64,000 nucleotides of DNA, from assembly GCA_950295325.1 (NCBI GenBank), contig OX485806.1, positions 9,300,001-9,364,000 on the forward strand, read 5' to 3'. A program made the translations under genes and the position numbers. Source of the stretch: Polytrichum commune. Lineage: Eukaryota > Streptophyta > Polytrichopsida > Polytrichales > Polytrichaceae. Below, piece by piece: positions 24,967 to 33,812 of this stretch (positions are counted from its first letter, which is position 1; each line of letters starts with the position of its first letter). Below the pieces are notes generated by a model that saw only the letters and a program-made list of their open reading frames with translations, did not search any database and was not told where the DNA came from.

Positions 24967-25173
24967 GTGGCAGGCTGGGCGGCGGACAACCAAATGCCAT
25001 GCGGGACCGATGTGCAGGCGATGCTCATATACTTCCTAGAGTGCAAGGAGTGCTTCGAGAAGGTGCGAGGTAGGCACGGATTCCCAGTGAGAGGAATGCT
25101 TACAGGATCGAGCTGTCTTGAGGAAGAATGTGACAGTTATGCAGATCGATGTGCACCGCTTGTTGAAACCTGA
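24967..25173 (+). CDS. Small Cys-rich open frame upstream of HMA copy 1 (uncertain)
   Basis: A 68-residue frame runs divergently from the HMA gene. From an internal Met it reads MPCGTDVQAMLIYFLECKEC, then a second Cys-containing part (SSCLEEECDSYADRC). It has a CxxC pair and an even spread of Cys. A GTGCGAG/GTAGGC donor-like and CTTACAG acceptor-like pair inside could remove a short in-frame piece. In the right arm the corresponding start region is deleted, so if it is a gene only this copy is intact. I do not recognise the family, and it may be chance. Confidence 0.25.
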   Translation: MAGWAADNQMPCGTDVQAMLIYFLECKECFEKVRGRHGFPVRGMLTGSSCLEEECDSYADRCAPLVET

Positions 25174-25419
25174 CAATCCGTGTGTACAGTAACAAATGTA
25201 TGCTACCGCTTGCCATGCCATGTGTACCGAGAGAGTAGTGAGAGGCTAGAGGTTGAAGAATGCAAGGAAGGACGTCCAAGATATATTTAGGAAGACGAGC
25301 TGCCTGCAGATTTCTGAAACGATGGCTCCTTCCTGGCATCTGCCGTGTCGTACCGCAGCCTGGCTTACTGACTTGTTGCCCACTTGCAGAATTCCTGTGG
25401 ACTTGCGGCGAGCAGGTCT

Positions 25420-25785
25420 TAAATGGACACTTTTTTCTCTCTGCAACCACTTCTCTTAGGATATGCAACACGCGATTACTGCGAGATGATTAGCAAATCC
25501 ATATCATGCACATCGCCACTCTTCTTGTAATTTTAATTTTTGGAGATATTGTGTTCATTGTTGAAGTGAAAAATCTCTTTGTTGATCAATGATCGTATAG
25601 GTCCACCCAATCGCATTGACAACTACATCTAGAACGGTTAACAAATGTTGAGCACGTAGTCCAATCCTTTTGCAACACACGTCGTTTGGGTGTCCGTTCT
25701 TAGATTTGTACCCAACCACACACCACTCAAAAATAAGTGTCCATTTAAGATCAAGATCCGAATTAGGCACATTTGGGTCATCCAC
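25420..25785 (-). repeat. R1 dispersed repeat crossing the inverted-repeat border
   Basis: A nearly full R1 copy starts with GTCTTAAATGGACACTTTTT and ends with the 'gaattaggcac' motif. Only its first half (to about 25607) is present in the right arm, so the arm border falls inside this repeat. Confidence 0.65.
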
Positions 25786-25975
25786 TTCTTTGCACCTGCT
25801 TCTCATAGGATATGAAACATTTTGTTTAGTGCGAGGAGATTAAGTAGCAAATCCATAGCATGCTGAGTCCACTTTCCTCATAATTTTGGGAGTTTGTATG
25901 ATTATCCTATATAGTGTCAAAGAGGGAAATTCTATAAGTTATCAAATGATCATATAGGTACCCCATGCCCATTTA
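25786..25975 (-). repeat. R1 dispersed repeat, partial tandem copy
   Basis: It starts again at 'gcacctgcttctcataggatatgaaac' type sequence directly after the previous copy and covers about the first half of R1. Confidence 0.55.
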
Positions 25976-28900
25976 TGTCAGCATAAATGCCCAGGTGGTT
26001 GTTTGTCTTGTTGATGTGAACTCTTCCCCTGACACATGGACATGCTTGGCAGTTAGTTGTCACTACATTGTTTATGGTATTCCGTGCCATACACTTTTCA
26101 AACTTATGCCATGCTACAAATCTTTGCTCAACTTGTTAGTATTTATGTTAATAAAGCAAAGATGTTTATGTTCTATAATATCCAAACATCTACTTGTTTG
26201 ACCTTTGTTGGTAGAAAATAAAATCTCTACCCAAAACGTATAGGATTATGAAATAATGAATAGGAAATGACATTGGACACCATAAACACCAGTATAATTC
26301 CACAAAACGACTTGCATGGTCAAATGAAATTAAGATACTTCCATGTGGGCTTCGTGGAGATAGATGACATTTCTATGCCATCTAAGATATTAAGTGTTGA
26401 GATGAATGAAAACGTTGGTGATGGTGAGGTTGGTGGTTGGGAATTTCACGCTTTCACACTTTCACATAGATTTTCATTTAGGATCCATTTTTAAATTGGT
26501 TTGTCCAAACCCTATTGCAATGTCCAAGCCATAATGTTGAATTATTTTGTGGCCATAATGGTGGGCTCTCCTAGTTGTTTTATTAAAGCCTACATTGTGA
26601 TTTTTAATTTAGCATAATTCATCTTTTTAAGTATGCGAAAAATTCAAAAGATTTGAAGGAGATATCATCAATTCCAGTTGTTGGAGGTGCTTCTTGAAAG
26701 TAGCTTTTGCTAGTGAGCAACACCTCATTGTAGGAGAGAATACCCATTTGTCAAATAGTTAGCATACATTACACACTATCTTCAATCCAATGAAAATACT
26801 ATAACCAACAACATGGAATTTTGATGTTCATTAAAATGCGTTGGTGAATAATGTAAGCATGTTGTGTTTCTAGTGTGAAGGCCATTTAAAACCCCTTTCA
26901 TGGACCAAATTCAAATCCTCATTCCAAAGGGTATGGGTCAATGCATAGCTTGCTACCTTGCTAACTTATGTACAAAAGAATCTTGGTATGCTACTAATTG
27001 AACTATGGGGCCATCTTCTATAGTTCTTGTGAAGTATCAACTCCTAAACTCGGATGTTGTGGATTGGAGCCATCTTCAACTCCTAAATTCATATTCAAAA
27101 CAAATTGTCAATGTGTTGCATTCCAAAAGAGACAATTGTATTAGATGATATGTGCACAACTAAGTTAGTGTGCCACAATTCCTACAATTATACTTCATGT
27201 GGACTTGAATCCAAAATGTAAACAAAAATGTTATGCCAGTAGTTGAAACTTGTATCGACCCACCGAGCGCACATTCTTTTGGAATCATTGAAGGTGTTGC
27301 ACCGTGCATGGATAGTATGATCCACATTAATAAGGCGGACGTTAAGTTCCCCCCCCCCCCCCCACGAACTTTTCGGGGGAGGAATATTCGGGCAGGGGCA
27401 GCCGCCCGTCGAATTTTTTGGACCCAACCGAAAACTGCCGCCCGCCCGCCCGACTTCGAGAAAATTACTGTCCTTGAAATCTTAAAGGCCACTTATCCAC
27501 AAATCCCATATTGAGTGCACTACTTCATTCTCAAGGTCCCAAATCCAATATATATGTTCACTTCCATTGAGTAAATAAGCAATTGATTGGATTTCATTTT
27601 CAAAGTGAAACCCCCAATAAAGCATGTAATTAACTTAGAAGTTAAAAATATCACGAAATCCTCATTAGCACTAAAGTTATAATTTTTGTGACTTACAATT
27701 GAAAGGGACTTTGTCATTCTAAAATGGAACTAAGATTAATGACTTATTTTAATATGTTTTTAATATTTTAGTTAATACCTTCTACTTTCATAAAGTATTC
27801 ATACGCATTTAAATTAGTTAAGTGTGATTGAATGCAACTAAGTCTAATTAATTTTGATTGATGTTAATTAAGCCCAATTAAATCAAATTGCATACTAACC
27901 ATCCATGTGCGCAATTTGGCGACAAATCTCACTGACGGCATTTGCCACTCACTTGTTTCACTTCACAATCTTTGTGCAAAGGGAGACAAGACTATGAGCT
28001 TTTCTATGCGCTCAAAAAGATCAAAGAATTGCATGCCTCTCTCTTCTCTACCAACCTCTTTGGGCATGGTAGGGACGTTAATTATTGCCATGTACCTAAC
28101 TATGGGCTCCTAAGCCTATGCCTATAGTTATAACTACCTTTGATAGCCTATAGTTAACTATTTTCATTTGCTTGAATGTTACTTCATCCAACTACTTTTC
28201 TATTTGCCCATATTTAAATTAATTGGCAAAAAATTCAGCTCACAAATTCCATATCTTTTAGAATAAGAAATGGTCAATGTATTCTAAATAAAGATTACAT
28301 CAACTGAAATGGTCCATCCTAACTAGTGTATTTTTCTTCCAAGGCTTGGTCCACCTTCATTTTCATTAGTTTTTTTCATGCCCTTCAATGTGACAGACAA
28401 TATTACAAACTACATTGTTTCGTCTAATTATTATGGGTTTCCATTGGGAGTTACGCATTGGTGCAACATTTTATAAAGAGTATCATGTTGTACCCAAATA
28501 TGCTAAGTAGTTAGTATGCACACCAAAAAAATATGATATAACATTGTTGGTTAAAAACAATAATGTTGGTAAAAATTTATCCACACACTGTAACTCTAAC
28601 TAGCAACCCACAGAAATGGGACAAAGCAATGTACCTCTTAAGTGCCGGTTGACATAATCTTCATGATTTTTAAATATACATGCACATAACTTTCAACTTC
28701 TTACAATATGTAGTTCAAACACAAAACCAATGGGCAAATTTATTTTTTCCCTTTCCTTGGGACAGGCATTATTCCATTTTGCCCTTTTTCCAACATGCAT
28801 GATCTATCTCAGACTATATATGCCTTTCTTCAGGCCCTATGATGAGTACAAAGTGAATCATAACACACATGCATATTCTTGCACATTGTCACCCCTCATG

Positions 28901-29376
28901 TTCTGTTAACTTTAACCCCATTGACGACTATTGTGGGTTGCCAACATTGTGTTAAAGAAAAACTATGATATTGAGTCGAGCAAAATCATTCACATAGTGT
29001 GTATTTATTGGAAACTCAACGATGTACCACAAGTTACTAGCCCTATTTGTGGAAAATAATTCAAATTAAATAAGGCTAGTTTTTTTTTAAATTACCAAGG
29101 CATGTCGCCTAAATCGGAGGAAAAGTAATCATAAATATGATGCAAGTCCAGGAAATTCTCTCCAATCAATGCAAGGAAATCTCTCTCAACTTGGACATTC
29201 AAAACTTCAATATCAATTGCATCACCCACATAACATGATTAAGTACAATGCATACGTCCATGTGAGTCCAAGGGATATAACCATGGGATGTCCCAACCTA
29301 GTGCAAAAATACTCACATTAAGTGTGAATGTGCACTACGTTACGACATCCTACGATTATGTTGGATGTTATTGCTG
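25976..29376. other. AT-rich spacer between inverted-repeat arms
   Basis: No gene was recognised. It contains a short piece related to the 250-bp array (about 26050-26100), a run of 14 C at about 27350-27363 followed by a GC-rich stretch to 27460, and TTAACTATAGTTA-like motifs near 28125-28165. Confidence 0.4.
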
Positions 29377-29528
29377 TGGTGGACCTGTACGATCATTGAT
29401 CAACGAAGAATTTTTTCACTTTAACAATGAACACGATATCTCCAAAAATTAAAATTACAAGAAAAGTGGCGATGTGCATGATATGGATTGCTAATCATCT
29501 CGCAGTAATTGCGTGTTGCATATCCTAA

Positions 29529-30030
29529 GGGGCGGTTTACACTATGGACCAAGAGCCATGACCATGAAATTCTAAAATCTGTGATTGGAGAGTAAAGTGC
29601 TCTTGGTCCCATTTGGCTTTACACTACCTTGAAAAAAGGAGAATGACCACTAACTTTGAGGTCCCCAAAAACTACTAAAATATGCCATTTGGATAATGTG
29701 CCATGGTCCAACGGGTTTTCCGTTGAGGCGAGGCAAAATGCTCGACTCAACGGAAATCAAGGGAGCCGTAAGGCTGAAAATCAGCCATTGGCCGATTTTT
29801 TTTTTAATATTTTTTTTTCCCGATTTTTTTTGACGTTACTGTATTTATATTGAAAAAAATCAGCCCAAAGTTGTCCCGGTCCAAATCCACTTTACACTAC
29901 AAGAGTGACCAAGCCACTCAAAAATCCATTTTTGATTTTTCATGGTCACGGCTCTTGGCCAAGAGCTATGACCATGAAAATGATTTAATTTTCTTGGTCA
30001 TGGCTCTTGGTCCATAGTGTAAACCGCCCC
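29529..30030. mobile_element. Harbinger/Tourist-like MITE (502 bp) inside the right arm
   Basis: The termini are GGGGCGGTTTACACTATGG and its inverse, and the similarity extends to about 40 bp through 'accaagagccatgaccatgaaa'. TAA flanks both sides (29526-29528, 30031-30033). The left arm of the inverted repeat keeps the uninterrupted site CATATCCTAAGAGAAG with a single TAA, which proves insertion and target duplication. No transposase is encoded. Confidence 0.93.
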
Positions 30031-30896
30031 TAAGAGAAGTGGTTGCAGAGAGAAAAAAGTGTCCATTTAAGACCTGCTCGCCGCAAGTCCACTGGAATTC
30101 TGCAAGTGGGCAACAAGTCAGTAAGCCAGGCTGCGGTACGACACATGCAGCTTCGGCAGATGCAAGGAAGGAGCCATCGTTTCAGAAATCTGGAGGCAGG
30201 CTCGTCTTCCTAAATATATCTTGGACGTCCTTCCTTGCATCCTTCAACCTCTAGCCTCTCACTACTCTCTCGGTACACATGGCATGGCAAGCGGTAGCAT
30301 ACATTTGTTACTGTACACACGGATTGTCAGGTTTCAACAAGCGGTGCACATCGATCTGCATAACTGTCACATTCTTCCTCAAGACAGCTCGATCCTGTAA
30401 GCACTCCTCTCACTGGGAATTCGTGCCTACCTCGCACCTTCTCGAAGCACTCCTTGCACTGTAGGAAGTATATGAGCATCGCCTGCACTCGAAGAAATCC
30501 GTTCGTGTTTTGTCAGTTCTTTCTGCCGTCGGTAAGCAGGGGAGAGAGATTGCTACATTTCCTCACCAGTGCGCAAGAAACCCAGCAGAGCGAGCTTCCC
30601 TTAGCAGCAAAAACCCTCTTCGGGTTCACAAAACGGGCACAAAACCTCGACTCAGGGGTTTCTTCCCTTGGAACCTAGATTGACATAGTATTTTCCCGAG
30701 AAGCAGGAGAGAAGGCTCTTCCCGTATGCGAGCGCACCACGAATTTCTCCCCTTCTTCAATTCCCACACATCGAGAGCTTAAGGGTTTAGGCTTCGCCCA
30801 ATTGTCGGCTCGGAAAAACCCGCTTGCCTGCACATTTGCGGAAGGAGGTCACACCTGCGTTGATCAAGAGGTTCATCGACCTTCCACGACATTGCC

Positions 30897-31409
30897 ATGG
30901 CAATGTCAATGACTGACTTCTTCTACGGAGAATGCGACTCAAGGCGCCAATTCTGCTCCTCCCAAAGCCGTCCATCTCGGCCTGAGCGGTGCGCGGTTCC
31001 CACTTTCGAGTTGACTGTGGCCATGTGTTGCGCCGCATGCGAAGAGCAGGCCAGAGAGGCGCTCTTCGACTTGGAAGGCGTTGTCGATGTGGCGAGCGAC
31101 CCATACAAGAACAGGCTATTCGTGACCGGCTATGTGGATCCCATGCGAGCATTGAAGCGAGCGCGGCACGCTGCACTCCGATCTCAGAGCTCCCACGCTC
31201 ATTACCCAGATGTAGAGTGCCTGCCCTCGGATATAACATGCCGAGACCGCGGCACATACCTGAAGAGAGGTCACTCTCGACAAAGGAACCCTTCCAACAG
31301 CGGGTCTTCATATTCTTCGAGCTATTGTCCAAGCTATCAAGACTCGAGCTCCACGCACTACATGACACTCGACACTAACAATGTGCAGCGGGTGGAATAT
31401 GGATACTGA
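30897..31409 (+). CDS. HMA-domain metal-binding protein, copy 2
   Basis: Twin of the gene at 24046-24558: 170 residues, HMA domain at about 36-92 with M43-x-C45-x-x-C48, and a Ser/Tyr-rich tail without a CaaX box. Against copy 1 it differs only at Q to K, S to G and R to Q in the segment after residue 120; the metal site and whole HMA domain are identical. The start ATG is in a GCCATGG context, and the stop is TGA 31407-31409. A TATATAAG motif and the hairpin cluster follow the stop. Both copies look intact, so both may be expressed. Transcription points away from its twin across the spacer. Confidence 0.85.
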   Translation: MAMSMTDFFYGECDSRRQFCSSQSRPSRPERCAVPTFELTVAMCCAACEEQAREALFDLEGVVDVASDPYKNRLFVTGYVDPMRALKRARHAALRSQSSHAHYPDVECLPSDITCRDRGTYLKRGHSRQRNPSNSGSSYSSSYCPSYQDSSSTHYMTLDTNNVQRVEYGY

Positions 31410-31464
31410 AGCAGCCGCACGTATATAAGTCTGAATTTGTACAGATAGATAGGTTTAGTGATCA

Positions 31465-31666
31465 TGTCTCCACATTGGAGCCAAAAGGCAGATGATTCGG
31501 AGAGCAGCCCCACATCGGGGCTATCAATTTTGTAGAGCATCGGTCTCAATTCTGTACCAAGGAATTGAGCATTACGTCTCCACATTGGAGCCACACAAGC
31601 AAGCACTTCATATAGGCAATTTTGATCTTCTGGATAGACGACTGCAGGTGCCCTACATTGGGGCCG
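31465..31666 (+). other. Cluster of five short hairpins beyond the HMA gene (right arm)
   Basis: GTCTCCACATTGGAGCC at 31466 and 31576, GCCCCACATCGGGGC at 31507, CTCAATTC..GAATTGAG at about 31544-31569 and GCCCTACATTGGGGCC at 31650 mirror the left-arm cluster exactly in order. Confidence 0.6.
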
Positions 31667-32434
31667 CGTAGTGACAATTTTGTTCTCACGAGTCCTCCAG
31701 TGCCAAGGATTCTGGAAGAGGGGACAGTCCTTGTAATGAAATAATGCCTCCTGCTACTTTGAAATGTCCAACCATGTCCGACCATCATGTGTGTAAATTT
31801 CAAGCGTCAAGAGGGAAGAGTGGGTGGCATCGACGCAAATGTGAGTGCATGATTGCTACTGCATTTCCATGTTTTGCTCTCTGCATCCTCAGTAACGTAG
31901 GATGCAATATTATTGTGGACCTGCGCACTAGGTATCCATCCTTGTGGGTGTAGCAACCCATCTTTCATTTTGCCGTGCGCAATTTTCAAACTTTGCATTT
32001 TCTGTGTCCAGATGTTCCAAATAGTGAGAGAACTATACTCTGATCTGCATCATCTGCTCATCACAAAAGCTTTATTGTTATTCCTAAACGTTCATCATCA
32101 CTGCCATGTCAAGCTCTTGATGCCATAGAAGTTAGACAAATGCTAGATCTATTAATGATGCATCTCTTGGTTCTGAGACCCATTGCATATTTCATAATTC
32201 CTTGTATGGACGTCTTTCCTTTCAAGCATGCCAAGAGGTGTTAAAATGAGTTTGGCCCTTAATGATATGATAAAGAATGTTCTTCCAAACCTCCACACTA
32301 ACTCCAAACATGCACGGGAAACTTACCAATCATGGAAGGTTTTGGATCCGTTCATCCAAATGCCAGTTATTGAAACAAAGTTTGGTATATTTATGCATCT
32401 TAACATTTTTGGTAATGGAAATGTTTTCATGGAG

Positions 32435-32638
32435 GATTGAAATTTGGATGAAAAATAGTTAGTAAGTGTCAACACTTTCAACGTTGTAAATCTATAATGC
32501 CCAAGTTTTTTTACAAGGGATGACAAAGAATGTTAGGTTTACATTTGGCGTTGGTGAAACTACACGGGTGGTTTACAATTAGTGTTGAGGAAGACAAATA
32601 GAATTGGTGACACTAAATATATATAATACTCAATGTAG
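32435..32638 (+). mobile_element. CTACACTAAA-type MITE, 3' half (M6)
   Basis: It matches the right half of M2 (the 'ggtttacaatta.tgttgagg.agacaa.tagaattggtgaca' order) and ends with a mutated terminus (ACTCAATGTAG). The left terminus is missing. Confidence 0.55.
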
Positions 32639-32679
32639 TAAGGTACCATAAAGACCTAGGAAGAATTTCCCTTTGTAAA

Positions 32680-32960
32680 TAAGGTGCCCTTACTTTGCAT
32701 GATGCACCCCAAGTGTTTTGGAGTCCATTACGTTTTTGGAGAGGGCATTATGTTTTTCCAACCAATCTGTCCCTGGGCCTTTACATTTAGTAATGCATTC
32801 AGGGAGGAGGGGGGTGTGCAATATGGAGAACATGGACAACTATGCTCGGCTACCGCCTTGCACGGTGTCCTTATTCCCCATAATGCACTCCCTCATATAC
32901 ATTACCTAAAGTACGTGAGTGTTATTTGGTTTGTTTTTCATGGTCTCCAACTTCTACCTA
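32680..32960. repeat. Dispersed repeat R3, shorter copy
   Basis: It aligns in order with two blocks of 20608-21180. The 135-aa frame over it is therefore repeat-derived. Confidence 0.5.
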
Positions 32961-33419
32961 TCAAATTCACACATCAAAACTCGTGTTGTAATGAAAAATC
33001 TATAATGAAACATTTGCAGAACCGATTTGAGAATCAGACCTCCCCTGATTTAGTTATGTTTATTGGAAATACATGTTTGTTGATTTTTTAAAATGAATAC
33101 ATAGGTCCTCCCAACTGTATGTTCACTATTAAGTGTAAAATATTTGAAGACATAATCCAATATCTTTCAACCATGTATCTTTATGATGTATGCTCTTTGA
33201 TCCTCACCAATCCAATATAGGGGTCCGATTTAAGAAAACGACCCAGTGAAGACAATTGACAAAAGTAAGTTAAATCTTTCTAAGCCTGCTCACTGCTCAG
33301 TGACAAGAGGGATCGTATCCGTGAGGGTGAAGCGAGATTGGATGACGATGTGCAAAACTTTCAGCCAAGTGGTTGAATCTTTAGGTTGTGCGATCACTGC
33401 ATCTCTACCGTCGCTGCTT

Positions 33420-33448
33420 CATCCATCTATCCATCCATCCATCCGTCA
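33420..33448. repeat. (ATCC)n microsatellite upstream of the PPR gene
   Basis: A short ATCC run in the presumed promoter or far 5' leader of the PPR gene, followed by a GA-rich stretch (about 33452-33485). Confidence 0.8.
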
Positions 33449-33568
33449 CAGATAGAGAAGAGACACACAGAGAGCGCTAGAGAGCTCAGACATCATCTCT
33501 CCACAACAAGTAAGGAAGCGCAGATGATCTCTTAAGAATAACATCCACAATTGCGAAGGAATTTTGCC

Positions 33569-33664
33569 ATGCTCGCCATTGCCATGGCTCCTCCTCTGCA
33601 ATCCAACCGAAGTAGTGCAAGCCAAGTTGTTGACACTTTAGATTGTGTGAAGACAGCACGGTAA
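33569..33664 (+). promoter_or_regulatory. Upstream ORF 1 of the PPR gene (31 codons)
   Basis: ATG at 33569 opens a 31-codon frame starting MLAIAMAPPLQSNRSS and ending with TAA 33662-33664. It lies 244 bp before the main ATG. It may lower translation of the main frame if the leader extends this far. CACG/GTAATT at its end is donor-like, so it could alternatively belong to a separate first exon. Confidence 0.35.
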
Positions 33665-33699
33665 TTCACTCTTCAGTGCATTGCGGGCAAAAGGCGTGG

Positions 33700-33750
33700 A
33701 TGGAGAGAAGACAGTGCTGCAGTCGGAGATTCATCACCAAGCTCAGATAA
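33700..33750 (+). promoter_or_regulatory. Upstream ORF 2 of the PPR gene (16 codons)
   Basis: ATG at 33700 opens MERRQCCSRRFITKLR and stops with TAA 33748-33750, 62 bp before the main ATG. Confidence 0.4.
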
Positions 33751-33757
33751 GAAGTAA

Positions 33758-33805
33758 GAGGAGGAGGAGGAGGAGGAGGAGGAGGAGGAGGAGGAGGAGG
33801 AGGAG
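33758..33805. repeat. (GAG)n trinucleotide tract in the PPR 5' leader
   Basis: About 16 GAG units end 8 bp before the main start codon. If the frame is extended upstream it would encode poly-Arg, but there is no ATG upstream in that frame before the stop at 33648, so the tract is untranslated. Confidence 0.8.
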
Positions 33806-33812
33806 AAGAAAA

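Larger units (their letters stand above)
23538..25607. repeat. Left arm of a ~2-kb inverted repeat
   Basis: The arm is the reverse complement of 29377-31886. Shared landmarks are, from outside in, the 'atgcagagagcaaa' segment, the 'gaaatttacacacatgatgg' segment, the whole HMA gene, its upstream region, and half of an R1 repeat ending at GGTCCACC. Differences seen by eye are a 40-bp extra segment near 23552-23583, about 50 bp near 24965-25015 that the right arm lacks, and absence of the 502-bp MITE present in the right arm. Confidence 0.9.
29377..31886. repeat. Right arm of the ~2-kb inverted repeat
   Basis: Reverse complement of 23538-25607 with a 502-bp MITE inserted at 29529-30030. Minus that insertion the arm is about 2.0 kb. 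It also has a ~10-bp insertion near 30150 and lacks about 50 bp near 30495 compared with the left arm. Confidence 0.9.

Noticed and set aside
32684-33091. 135-aa plus frame
   Set aside because: It overlaps dispersed repeat R3, which recurs at 20608-21180 without a conserved frame.
33681-33812. N-terminal extension of the PPR protein with poly-Arg
   Set aside because: The extension has no ATG; the first codon is TTG and the in-frame stop at 33648 comes before any start.
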